The translations under genes and the position numbers were made by a program. This document shows, in pieces, positions 44,380-53,031 of a stretch of 64,000 nucleotides of DNA; positions within the stretch are counted from its first letter, which is position 1, and every line of letters starts with the position of its first letter. The notes beneath the pieces are model-generated. The model made no database searches. It had not been told where the DNA came from and was given only the letters and a program-made list of their open reading frames with translations. Source of the stretch: Chitinophagaceae bacterium (GTDB taxonomy: Bacteria; Bacteroidota; Bacteroidia; Chitinophagales; Chitinophagaceae); assembly GCA_023229465.1 (NCBI GenBank), contig JALNZE010000013.1:1-64000 (forward strand). Direction: 5' to 3'.

Positions 44380-45405
44380 ATGGGATTGTTTAACTTTTTC
44401 ACACAGGAGATTGCCATGGACCTGGGTACAGCCAATACCCTGATTATACATAATGATGAGGTAGTGGTGAATGAACCCTCGATTATTGCCCTTAACAGGA
44501 ACAATATGAAAGAGGTATTGGCCGTGGGCAAAAAAGCCCTGATGATGCACGAAAAGACCCATGAAAGTATTCGTACCGTAAGGCCCCTGAAAGATGGTGT
44601 GATTGCCGACTTTAATGCCGCCGAACTGATGATCAGGGAGTTGATCAAAATGATTTATCCCAAAAAGCCCCTGTTTCCACCAAGCTGGCGCATGGTAATC
44701 TGTATTCCTTCTTCCATTACTGAAGTGGAAAAGCGTGCCGTAAGAGATAGTGCCGAGCAAGCCGGAGCCAAGGAAGTATATATGATTCATGAACCTATGG
44801 CAGCAGCCCTGGGTATTGGTATAGATGTAGAAGAGCCGGTTGGCAATATGATCATTGATATTGGGGGTGGTACTACGGGTATCACCGTGATCGCGCTGGC
44901 AGGTATCGTATGCGACCAGAGTATCCGTATCGCGGGGGATGAATTTACCGCGGATATTATGGAGGCCCTTCGCCGTTATCATAGTTTATTAATTGGTGAA
45001 CGTACAGCAGAGCAGATAAAGATCAATGTGGGAGCGGCTATGAAGGACCTGGACAATCCTCCGGATGATTTGCCCGTTAATGGTCGTGACCTGGTTACCG
45101 GCATACCCAAACAGATCATGGTGAGCTACCAGGAAATTGCCGAAGCGTTAGATAAAAGTATTTTCAAAATTGAAGAGGCCATCCTCAAAGCCCTGGAAAC
45201 TACCCCTCCTGAATTGGCTGCCGATATATACCGCAGGGGTTTATACCTGACCGGTGGTGGCGCCCTTTTACGGGGCCTGGATAAAAGGTTAAGCGCCAAA
45301 ATAAAATTGCCCGTACATGTTGCCGATGATCCGCTGAAAAGTGTGGTTCGCGGTACCGGACTGGCCCTGAAGAATTACCAGCGTTTTCCATTTATTATGA
45401 GATAG
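44380..45405 (+). CDS. mreB: Rod-shape-determining actin-like protein MreB
   Basis: 341 residues. It assembles under the inner membrane and directs lateral wall synthesis. The actin-ATPase marks are D-L-G-T-A-N-T-L (phosphate 1), I-D-I-G-G-G-T-T (phosphate 2) and L-T-G-G-G-A-L-L-R-G (adenosine). The amphipathic N-terminal M-G-L-F-N-F-F could bind the membrane. It heads a complete mreB-mreC-mreD-mrdA-rodA block, the canonical rod complex order. Confidence 0.97.
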   Translation: MGLFNFFTQEIAMDLGTANTLIIHNDEVVVNEPSIIALNRNNMKEVLAVGKKALMMHEKTHESIRTVRPLKDGVIADFNAAELMIRELIKMIYPKKPLFPPSWRMVICIPSSITEVEKRAVRDSAEQAGAKEVYMIHEPMAAALGIGIDVEEPVGNMIIDIGGGTTGITVIALAGIVCDQSIRIAGDEFTADIMEALRRYHSLLIGERTAEQIKINVGAAMKDLDNPPDDLPVNGRDLVTGIPKQIMVSYQEIAEALDKSIFKIEEAILKALETTPPELAADIYRRGLYLTGGGALLRGLDKRLSAKIKLPVHVADDPLKSVVRGTGLALKNYQRFPFIMR

Positions 45406-45439
45406 ATTATAGATGGTATCTATCCACTAATTCCCGTTT

Positions 45440-46291
45440 GTGAAAAACATCTTCCTCTTCATACGCCGCTACTTCAACTTCCTCAGCTTTCTGCTGTTAC
45501 AGGTAGCAGCTATTGTAATGCTGAGTAGCGCCAGTAAAACACACGATTCATTTTTTTCTTCCCTTGCCAATGAAGTAACAGGTAGTATCAATAAGCGATA
45601 CAGCGGGTTTCGTGAATATTTTACATTGAAAGAAACTAACCGGGTATTGTCTGAAGAAAATGCCCGCTTGAAAAACGGGCTACCATCAAACTTTCTGCCG
45701 GTGAATGACGGAAAGACTTACTTCCTGGACACGCTGACAAGAGATACACTTGGCCATTATCGTAAATTCACTTACCTGCCCGCCAGGGTTGTGGGCAATA
45801 CCTATACTTTGCAGTCTAATTTTATTACCCTTGAAAGAGGAACAGAACAGGGTGTAAAAAAAGGAATGGCCGTAGTTGGATCAGCCGGTATTGTGGGGGT
45901 TGTTGTTGAAACCAGCAGTAATTTCAGCAAAGTAATGAGCCTGTTGCACCGTAACAGTAAAGTAAGCGCCATGCTGAAAAAAGATCATACTGCCGGCAGT
46001 ATTGAATGGGATGGAAATGACCCTTCTTACCTCACATTGAAAAATGTAACAAAAGGAGCAAAAATAAATAAGGGTGATACAGTATTAACCAGCACTTACT
46101 CATCCAATTTCCCATCCGGACTGAGGATAGGAACCATTGCTGAAATTGATGCTGACCCGGCTAGTAATTTTTATACGCTAAAAATAAAAACAGCCACTAA
46201 TTTTTTCAGCATCCAGTATGTTTACCTGATAGAAAACACCAGGTACATTGAACAGGTACAGTTAGAAACAAACACACCCAAAAATCCATGA
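45440..46291 (+). CDS. mreC: Rod-shape-determining protein MreC
   Basis: 283 residues with one N-terminal membrane segment (F-L-S-F-L-L-L-Q-V-A-A-I-V-M-L), a coiled coil (E-T-N-R-V-L-S-E-E-N-A-R-L-K) and the periplasmic beta domain with G-V-V-V-E-T-S-S-N-F-S-K-V. It links MreB to the PBP2/RodA synthase. Its TGA overlaps the mreD ATG by 4 bases. Sequence is typical of Bacteroidota MreC. Confidence 0.93.
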   Translation: MKNIFLFIRRYFNFLSFLLLQVAAIVMLSSASKTHDSFFSSLANEVTGSINKRYSGFREYFTLKETNRVLSEENARLKNGLPSNFLPVNDGKTYFLDTLTRDTLGHYRKFTYLPARVVGNTYTLQSNFITLERGTEQGVKKGMAVVGSAGIVGVVVETSSNFSKVMSLLHRNSKVSAMLKKDHTAGSIEWDGNDPSYLTLKNVTKGAKINKGDTVLTSTYSSNFPSGLRIGTIAEIDADPASNFYTLKIKTATNFFSIQYVYLIENTRYIEQVQLETNTPKNP

Positions 46292-46821
46292 GCATACTGC
46301 TGAAAAATATTATTCGTTTTGTGTTGTTAATTCTGTTCCAGGTGTTTATCCTGAACCAGATTCCACCATTGCACCAGTTCATTGTACCCTATCTATACTT
46401 CATCTATATACTCTGGCTTCCTTTTCAAATTAATCGTTTTTGGTTACTGGTGATCGGTTTTATTTTGGGCCTTAGCTTAGATTATTTTACAGGCACACCC
46501 GGTTTGCATGCGGCACCCTGTGTATTGATTGCCTATATCAGGCCCTTTTTGCTTAACCTGCTCATCCCCAAAGAAACCACTGAACAGAGTTATATAGAGC
46601 CAGGTTATAAAAGTATGGGCTGGGCGCCGTATGCATTATATGCCGGAGTACTCACATTTATTCACCATTTCTATTTGGTACTGATTGAATGGCTGCAGTT
46701 TGGTGATTTTGTTTATTTCATCGGTAAAGTAACCGGTACCACAGCCATCAGCCTATTGATGATTTCCCTGGCAGAGATGCTGTTTAACCGGAAAGGCCGC
46801 CTTCGTACGAATGCCGCATAG
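46288..46821 (+). CDS. mreD: Rod-shape-determining protein MreD-like membrane protein
   Basis: 177 residues with about five membrane segments. It starts S-I-L-L-K-N-I-I-R-F and carries F-W-L-L-V-I-G-F-I-L-G-L-S-L-D-Y-F-T, the conserved MreD helix with a D-x-F/D-x-x-x-G-like pattern. Identity rests partly on position between mreC and the PBP2 gene, since MreD sequences diverge. Confidence 0.88.
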   Translation: MSILLKNIIRFVLLILFQVFILNQIPPLHQFIVPYLYFIYILWLPFQINRFWLLVIGFILGLSLDYFTGTPGLHAAPCVLIAYIRPFLLNLLIPKETTEQSYIEPGYKSMGWAPYALYAGVLTFIHHFYLVLIEWLQFGDFVYFIGKVTGTTAISLLMISLAEMLFNRKGRLRTNAA

Positions 46822-46870
46822 AGAATACAGGCGGCCCATCCACAAGTATTAATAACTTTTTTAAAAAAGA

Positions 46871-46904
46871 TTGATGCAAAGCTTGTGTCAATTCAGCAAC
46901 TTTG
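46871..46904 (+). promoter_or_regulatory. Probable promoter of the PBP2 gene
   Basis: TTG at 46871-46873 and CAACTTTG at 46897-46904 are separated by 23 bases, within the range for Bacteroidota -33/-7 elements. The 130-base gap here is the only large gap in the cluster, so mrdA-rodA may have a separate promoter. Confidence 0.4.
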
Positions 46905-46951
46905 TACAGATACGGTTCATATCAGCAATTTCATCTTCTTAGAAAACAAAC

Positions 46952-49060
46952 ATGCCGGCATTTAATCAAAGCAGAGGGGGTATTATACAGATCATTTTTG
47001 CCGTTGTTTTTATAGTGATTCTTGGGCAATTGATTAATCTGCAGTTGTTTTCTGTCAAATACAAGCTGGCAGCGGAAAGTAATGCCATCTTCCGTAAAGT
47101 GGTCTACCCGGACAGAGGTATCATTTTCGACAGAAAAAGGAAAGCCATACTGGAAAATACCATTAGCTACGATCTTGTTGTAATCCCATCAGAAACGAAA
47201 GGTATTGATACAATGTCTTTATGCGGGTTATTAAACATTGATGCCGCTGAGTATAAAAAAAGGATGCGCGATATCATCTTCAAAACAGGAAATGTTCGCA
47301 TCGGTGTTTTTGAAACACTGTTATCGCCCGAAACGTATGCCCGCCTGAATGAGAATATTTACAAGTTTCCCGGATTTTCTCTAACGGAACGTTCTGTAAG
47401 AAGTTATCCTTACCATATCGCGGCCCATGTATTGGGGTATGTTGCGGAAGTGGATACCAGTTTCCTCCGCAGGCATAAAGACGAAGGATATTTAATGGGT
47501 GATTATGCCGGCTTTACGGGATTAGAAAGATCGTATGAAAAAGTATTGATGGGACAAAGAGGCGTAAAAAACTTTATCCGGGATAATAAAAGCCGCATCC
47601 AGGGTTCGTACGAGAACGGGGTTTATGACACAACCGCCATTGCCGGAAAAAACATACATACCAGTCTTGATGTTGAGCTGCAAAAACTGGGTGAACAGTT
47701 AATGACTAATAAAGTAGGTAGTATTGTAGCGATCGACCCTAAAACGGGGGGCATCTTATGTATGGTTAGTGCCCCAACCTATGATCCCAATTTCCTTACG
47801 GGTAACCAGAGAAGAAAACATTTCGCGGAACTGTTTCTCGATCCGCGAAACCCTTTTAATAACAGGGGTATGGGCACTTATTACTCACCGGGATCTACTT
47901 TTAAAACAGTGGTAGGTATTGTTGGTTTAACAGAGGGTGTAATTGATGCGAGAACAACGGTTACCTGTAACGGATATTTTGCGGGCTGTGGTACCGGAAG
48001 GCCCAAATGCCTGGATAAAGGAACTTTCGTTTTTAAAGAAGCGGTTGCACATAGTGATAATACGTATTTTTCAACAGTATATAAAAGAACACTCGACCAA
48101 CCAAGATATGGTGGTGCAGACAGTGCATTAAAGGTATTTAACCGTTACGCTTATTCATTTGGCCTGGGCAGGAAATTAGGAATCGATCTCCCGTCAGAAA
48201 AAAGAGGCAATATTCCTGTTTCTTCCGATTATCGAAAAATTTTTGGCCCGAGATGGCACTCCTGTAATGTAATATCCAACGCTATTGGGCAGGGCGAAGT
48301 GAATACCACCCTCGTGCAGTTAGCCAATGTAATGGCCATCATAGCCAATAAAGGCTGGTATTATACCCCTCACCTGGTTGATTCAATAGAAGGAGGCGAT
48401 GACTACCAGTTACTGGATGCATTTAAAACGAAACATTATACAGATAAAAATATTCCTGATTCTATTTTTGAGGCCGTTCAGGATGGCATGCAGGCGGTGG
48501 TAGATTATGGTACAGCCGTTAGATCGAAAATACCGGGTATCACCGTTTGTGGCAAAACAGGTACTGTTGAAAACTATGCCAAGGTAAACGGGCGGATGGA
48601 ACCACAGGTGGACCATTCATTTTTTGGCGCATTCGCCCCCAGGGAAAACCCCAAAATTGCTATCGCGGTTATCTGTGAAAATGCGGGACAAGGTGCATGG
48701 AACGCGGCCCCTATTGCCAGTTTATTGATAGAAAAATATTTACGGGATTCAATTACAGGAAAGGAAAGACAGGCAAAAGTGGAGGAGTTTACCAATAAAA
48801 ACCTGATACCCCGGTTAATGCGTTTGGCAATGGCCAAAAGAGACTCCTTACAACAGGTTAAAGAGGCCCAGCTATTACTGCAGCAACGCATCAGCAGAGA
48901 GGGCAACGACTCGGCAGATATGGAAGAAAATGTAGAACCTGAAACAAAGCCGGCGCCCGCTAAACCCGTTAACCGCCCTTTACCAAAAAAGAAAACAGGT
49001 ACACCTGCCATACTGATTAATGAAGATAAAAAGAATAAAAAGAATTACAGGATAAGCTAA
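46952..49060 (+). CDS. mrdA: Penicillin-binding protein 2 (elongation transpeptidase)
   Basis: 702 residues: one N-terminal membrane anchor, a pedestal domain, and a transpeptidase domain. Active-site motifs are S315-T-F-K318, S368-D-N370 and K535-T-G. It cross-links peptidoglycan during elongation together with RodA. A C-terminal extension of about 80 residues is charged and Pro/Lys-rich and ends K-N-K-K-N-Y-R-I-S, a cytoplasm-independent tail common in Bacteroidota PBP2. Its TAA overlaps the rodA ATG (TAATG). Complete. Confidence 0.95.
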   Translation: MPAFNQSRGGIIQIIFAVVFIVILGQLINLQLFSVKYKLAAESNAIFRKVVYPDRGIIFDRKRKAILENTISYDLVVIPSETKGIDTMSLCGLLNIDAAEYKKRMRDIIFKTGNVRIGVFETLLSPETYARLNENIYKFPGFSLTERSVRSYPYHIAAHVLGYVAEVDTSFLRRHKDEGYLMGDYAGFTGLERSYEKVLMGQRGVKNFIRDNKSRIQGSYENGVYDTTAIAGKNIHTSLDVELQKLGEQLMTNKVGSIVAIDPKTGGILCMVSAPTYDPNFLTGNQRRKHFAELFLDPRNPFNNRGMGTYYSPGSTFKTVVGIVGLTEGVIDARTTVTCNGYFAGCGTGRPKCLDKGTFVFKEAVAHSDNTYFSTVYKRTLDQPRYGGADSALKVFNRYAYSFGLGRKLGIDLPSEKRGNIPVSSDYRKIFGPRWHSCNVISNAIGQGEVNTTLVQLANVMAIIANKGWYYTPHLVDSIEGGDDYQLLDAFKTKHYTDKNIPDSIFEAVQDGMQAVVDYGTAVRSKIPGITVCGKTGTVENYAKVNGRMEPQVDHSFFGAFAPRENPKIAIAVICENAGQGAWNAAPIASLLIEKYLRDSITGKERQAKVEEFTNKNLIPRLMRLAMAKRDSLQQVKEAQLLLQQRISREGNDSADMEENVEPETKPAPAKPVNRPLPKKKTGTPAILINEDKKNKKNYRIS

Positions 49061-50397
49061 TGAATAATCGTAATAATATATCGCAGGGAGTTGACTGGAC
49101 AATCATCTGGCTATATGCCATACTGGTGTTGATAGGCATTCTTTGCATTTTTATGGTAGAGTACAGAACCGATACCGATTGGCTGCAAACATTTCTTAGT
49201 GGCAAAACAAATTACAGCAGGCAGTTGATTTTTGCAGGTCTTTGTACCATCATTGCCACCTTTATATTATTAACCGATAGCAAATTATTTACCGCATTGG
49301 CCAACCTCCTCTATGCTTTCGGCATTTTACTGATGCTGGCTACTTTTGTTTTTGGCCGGAATATCAGCGGATCTAAAAGCTGGATACCCATTGGTGGCGG
49401 CTTTAATCTTCAGCCGGCAGAGTTATGCAAGATTTTTACCGCATTGGCATTGGCTAAATTTTTATCCAGGCAGGAAACGGATTTTAGTAAACTCAAATCA
49501 CAATTGATCGCAGGCCTGATAGTTGTGGCGCCTGCCGTACTGTCTATTTTGCAACACGAATTAGGGCTGGCCCTTGTTTACTCAGCCTTTTTAATGGCTA
49601 TGTACCGTGAAGGTTTACCCGCGCAGATATTGATCTTTGCCTCTTCGTTCGGCATACTGGTTATTGCCACCCTTATTCTTGATCCAAATATTTTGGCCCT
49701 CGCCTTAACTATTATTGCAGGCATCATTTTTTTCCTGGTACGCAAACAAAACAGAAAGAGTAAAAGCCTGCTGGTAATGATTGTAAGCATTTGGTTATTA
49801 TGCGTAGGCACACAAAGATTTGTGGTACCCTATATATTTAACAATGTGCTGGAATGTTACCAAAGTACGCGTATTTACAGCATGGTGGGCAGAGAATATG
49901 ATTGTACGCTGAATAAAAAATCAGAAAGAAAATCAGGGGAGAAAGCGGTAAGAAAGCCCGATGATTATAATGTGAGACAAAGTAAAATTGCCATCGGCTC
50001 CGGCGGATTAACGGGCCGTGGATTTTTAAAAGGCACCCAAACCAGGGGTAAATATGTGCCCGAACAACACACCGATTTTATTTTCACCTCACTCGGCGAA
50101 GCCTTTGGTTTTACGGGCTGTGTCATTTTTTTAAGCATCTACCTGTTCCTTCTCTATCGCATTGTACGAATGGCAGAGCGGCAGCGAAGTACTTTTAGCC
50201 GGGTATATGCTTATAGTGTGGCCAGTATACTGTTCTTTCACATAGCCGTAAATGTGAGTATGACCATTGGTCTCTTCCCGATTGTTGGTATTCCCCTGCC
50301 ACTGATCAGTTATGGAGGCTCATCACTGCTAACATTTACGGTACTTATTTTTATTTTATTGCGGCTGGATGCAGACAGGCAAATGGTGTTGAGATAA
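49060..50397 (+). CDS. rodA: Rod-shape SEDS glycosyltransferase RodA
   Basis: 445 residues with about ten membrane segments. RodA/FtsW/SpoVE marks: F-N-L-Q-P-A-E-L-C-K near the first third and G-I-P-L-P-L-I-S-Y-G-G-S-S near the end, plus P-E-Q-H-T-D-F-I-F in the catalytic loop. It polymerises glycan strands with PBP2. A long charged loop (about 285-310, K-K-S-E-R-K-S-G-E-K) precedes the last helices, as in many Bacteroidota. Start overlaps mrdA stop. Confidence 0.95.
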   Translation: MNNRNNISQGVDWTIIWLYAILVLIGILCIFMVEYRTDTDWLQTFLSGKTNYSRQLIFAGLCTIIATFILLTDSKLFTALANLLYAFGILLMLATFVFGRNISGSKSWIPIGGGFNLQPAELCKIFTALALAKFLSRQETDFSKLKSQLIAGLIVVAPAVLSILQHELGLALVYSAFLMAMYREGLPAQILIFASSFGILVIATLILDPNILALALTIIAGIIFFLVRKQNRKSKSLLVMIVSIWLLCVGTQRFVVPYIFNNVLECYQSTRIYSMVGREYDCTLNKKSERKSGEKAVRKPDDYNVRQSKIAIGSGGLTGRGFLKGTQTRGKYVPEQHTDFIFTSLGEAFGFTGCVIFLSIYLFLLYRIVRMAERQRSTFSRVYAYSVASILFFHIAVNVSMTIGLFPIVGIPLPLISYGGSSLLTFTVLIFILLRLDADRQMVLR

Positions 50398-50415
50398 ACA
50401 CAACCTTTTTAGTAT

Positions 50416-51162
50416 ATGCAGATAATCCCACTTTCAGAAGGCTCTTTTACAATAGATCAAACCAGGGTTTTCGTTCCTTTCAATACCGGTATGGAAGAAC
50501 TGAACACGCGCCCCGCGGGAAGCTTGCTGGTAGAGATACAGCCCTTTGTTATTATTACGGATAATGATATAATTCTGTTAGATACAGGGCTTGGCTATTA
50601 TGATGCAAGCGGCAAATCTCAATTACATAATAATCTGCTGAGAGCCGGCATCAATCCCTCACAGGTTACAAAAGTATTGATGAGTCATTTGCATAAAGAC
50701 CATGCAGGTGGCATTACCATACAGGACCCTCAAACACCGGAACGTTTTATCAGTTTCCCCTATGCAACCTATTTTGTGCAGCGGAGAGAGTTTGATTATG
50801 CAATGGAAGTTGGATCAGCCTCTTATATTACCAAAGATTTTACCTTACTTGATTCATTTAGCAGAGTAGTTTTTCTGGAAGAAGATGAAGGATGGATAGA
50901 TGGTTATATACGTTATCAATTAACAGGGGCGCACAGTAAATTTCACCAGGTATTCTGGATTACAGAAAAAGGCCGGACCGCATTTTTCGGCGGCGATGTG
51001 GCGCCACAACTGCAACAGATGAAAAACCGTTTCATAGCTAAATATGATTTCGACGGGAAAAAATGCATGGAGCTGCGCCGGCAATGGTGGCAGCAGGGGC
51101 AGGCAGAAAACTGGACTTTTCTGTTTTATCATGATATCAAATCGCCCGTTTGGCCCGAATAG
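50416..51162 (+). CDS. MBL-fold metallohydrolase
   Basis: 248 residues. Zinc motif H-L-H-K-D-H-A-G-G (HxHxDH), with I-L-L-D-T-G-L-G-Y before it and later Asp/His ligands in G-A-H-S and F-F-G-G-D-V-A. No signal peptide, so cytoplasmic. The family covers lactonases, glyoxalase II-like and other hydrolases; the substrate is not determinable. It follows rodA by 18 bases on the same strand but is probably unrelated to shape. Confidence 0.88.
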   Translation: MQIIPLSEGSFTIDQTRVFVPFNTGMEELNTRPAGSLLVEIQPFVIITDNDIILLDTGLGYYDASGKSQLHNNLLRAGINPSQVTKVLMSHLHKDHAGGITIQDPQTPERFISFPYATYFVQRREFDYAMEVGSASYITKDFTLLDSFSRVVFLEEDEGWIDGYIRYQLTGAHSKFHQVFWITEKGRTAFFGGDVAPQLQQMKNRFIAKYDFDGKKCMELRRQWWQQGQAENWTFLFYHDIKSPVWPE

Positions 51163-51183
51163 TTTTTACACAATCAAACAGGA

Positions 51184-51591
51184 TCAGTTCAGATTTTTTC
51201 GGTTATTCCGCATTTGTATACGTTGCTGCAATTCCTTTCGCAGTACATTATTAAAATCACGTTCCGCGGTCAATACCCTATTGGTACGTTCATCCGTCAA
51301 TAGCAGTTTTTTAAACATAGGTTTATATTTTTTCCGAATACTTAACACCTCCTCTTCCAGCCCCAGTATATCATCTTTCTTATCCTGCCTGGCTTTCCTC
51401 AATTCGCCGGCATAGGTAAAATATAAGGGCCAGAATTTTTCCGACTCCCCGGTAGTAAGTGTCAGTTGCCTGGTTATAAAAGCGATTTTCAGCCCTTGCA
51501 TCGTAGCTGCATTGGGCGAAGCCTCCTCTTGTTGTGCCATTCCGGAGAAAGCAAGGAAAAAAGGTAAAATAAAAAAATATATTTTTTTCAT
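51184..51591 (-). CDS. Small exported helical protein (Spy/CpxP-like)
   Basis: 135 residues with a signal peptide (F-S-G-M-A|Q) and a helical mature part rich in Lys, Glu and Leu, including L-T-L-T-T-G-E-S-E-K-F-W-P-L-Y, a pattern common in small periplasmic proteins encoded next to Bacteroidota ECF modules. It is the last gene of the sigma/membrane-protein unit and may act in envelope sensing. No enzymatic residues are visible; function unknown. Confidence 0.75.
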   Translation of the reverse strand: MKKIYFFILPFFLAFSGMAQQEEASPNAATMQGLKIAFITRQLTLTTGESEKFWPLYFTYAGELRKARQDKKDDILGLEEEVLSIRKKYKPMFKKLLLTDERTNRVLTAERDFNNVLRKELQQRIQMRNNRKNLN

Positions 51592-51631
51592 GTGATTATT
51601 TTTATTGTATGGTGACTCAGGCCATCCTTAT

Positions 51632-52291
51632 TTATTTTTTTGCCGCAGAACCCGTTTCAGCGGGGTCTGTATTTTCTGTAATATATTGGCTTAATACTTC
51701 ATCACTCAAAAGTTGAATTGTGTTGTTTACATCAAACCAGGCTTCTTCAGAAACTGGCACTGTAGCGGACTGTGTAAACACTGTATGCTCTGGTTCATTC
51801 AGGTATTTCTCAATATCCGCTTCACTAATACCAGTTAGCCCGGCGGGCATATCCATACGCGTATACTTTTCATACTCGATATAATTATCCCCGTTGTCTG
51901 TAAATAAAAAAGCGCCGGTGATTAAGATGCCGGTTATCACAGCCGCGGCGGCCATTGGCAGCCATCTTCTAATGGAGGGCAGTTTAACAACGCTGGCCGG
52001 TTTTTTTTGCTCCTGGAAAACGGGAGGCATAAAAATCACCTGGTTAAAATAACCGTTAGGAACTGCCTGTACCTGCTTTTTGCTGATTGTATTCAATAAA
52101 GGGGCAATAGCAGCCAATTCACTACTGATTTCATTCTCCCGCTTTTCCTTTTGCTGTATGTTGGCTAATATAAGCCGGGGAAGTTCTGCAAAGTAATCTT
52201 CGGGCACATGGTAAGGAATTGGTTTTTGTATCCCTGCCAAAAAAGGGCTGATGTCACTCAATTCCCCCGATATGTCTTCCTTGCTTTTCAT
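51632..52291 (-). CDS. Single-pass membrane protein, candidate anti-sigma factor
   Basis: 219 residues. One membrane segment (about 111-130) splits a cytoplasmic N-terminal half from an extracytoplasmic C-terminal half. The N-terminal half contains a repeated motif, E-L-x-x-I-x-P-x-L-x-x-I with V-P-x-x-Y-F, at about 10-34 and 59-82. V-P-x-x-Y-F stretches are common in Bacteroidota proteins encoded next to ECF sigma factors. It starts 34 bases after the sigma gene, so an anti-sigma role is likely but inferred. Confidence 0.72.
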   Translation of the reverse strand: MKSKEDISGELSDISPFLAGIQKPIPYHVPEDYFAELPRLILANIQQKEKRENEISSELAAIAPLLNTISKKQVQAVPNGYFNQVIFMPPVFQEQKKPASVVKLPSIRRWLPMAAAAVITGILITGAFLFTDNGDNYIEYEKYTRMDMPAGLTGISEADIEKYLNEPEHTVFTQSATVPVSEEAWFDVNNTIQLLSDEVLSQYITENTDPAETGSAAKK

Positions 52292-52325
52292 TTGATTATT
52301 ATAGACGAACTGATTTATGGAAAGT

Positions 52326-52874
52326 TTAATAATTTTTTATGAATTCCTCAATTTTCCTGGCCGCGTGATGGTAGCTGGCCTTCAATGACCCTTCACTGGT
52401 TTCCAGCATCCGGCTCATATCCTGGTAAGGCATCTCATCATAATACCGGAGATTAAATACCAAACGCTGCCTTTCGGGCAAATGCTGTATGGCCAGTTGC
52501 AATCTCCATTCCAGCTTTTTCTCATCAAAATGGCTATCTGCCCTTAACTGGTTACTCAATCCTTCACTGCCTTCTTCATCCAGGGAGATGGTACCATTTC
52601 GTTTTAGTTTTTCCAAAAAACTTAGGCTCTCATTGGTGGCAATACGGTATAACCAGGTATATAAATGACTGTCTTCCCTGAATTTATTAAGGCCGTTCCA
52701 TACTTTAATAAATACATTCTGCAATACATCATTGGCATCATCATGCACCACTACCAGGCGCCTCACATGCCAGTATAATTTCTCCTGGTATTTCTGTATG
52801 ATGGCCGTAAATGCCCGCTCTTTGGTATCAGTTTGATTGAATTGACGCAATAATTCCTTATCGTCGGCGTACAT
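52326..52874 (-). CDS. ECF-type RNA polymerase sigma factor
   Basis: 182 residues. Region 2 (about 20-90) contains D-D-A-N-D-V-L-Q-N-V-F-I-K-V-W and T-W-L-Y-R-I-A-T-N-E-S; region 4 (about 128-180) contains L-P-E-R-Q-R-L-V-F-N-L-R-Y and the recognition helix E-G-S-L-K-A-S-Y-H-H-A. It directs RNA polymerase to stress-type promoters. The next genes in the unit encode a membrane protein and a Spy-like protein, together suggesting a membrane-sensed response. Confidence 0.95.
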   Translation of the reverse strand: MYADDKELLRQFNQTDTKERAFTAIIQKYQEKLYWHVRRLVVVHDDANDVLQNVFIKVWNGLNKFREDSHLYTWLYRIATNESLSFLEKLKRNGTISLDEEGSEGLSNQLRADSHFDEKKLEWRLQLAIQHLPERQRLVFNLRYYDEMPYQDMSRMLETSEGSLKASYHHAARKIEEFIKNY

Positions 52875-53031
52875 GCAGGGTATTTTAATAAATATAGCTA
52901 ACTGCCGTTTGACTTACTAAGAATAGATAAAGTTTAATTGCATTTTCGCGAAGCCTAACTAACAATCATTAGTACGAAAAGCAGCGAAATATCAATGATA
53001 TGAAGGTTTTTGTTAGTTTCTTTTTATACAA

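Noticed and set aside
46856..46869. Perfect 14-base palindrome of T6 and A6 runs
   Set aside because: An A/T-run palindrome of this size is common by chance in AT-rich gaps and has no GC stem.
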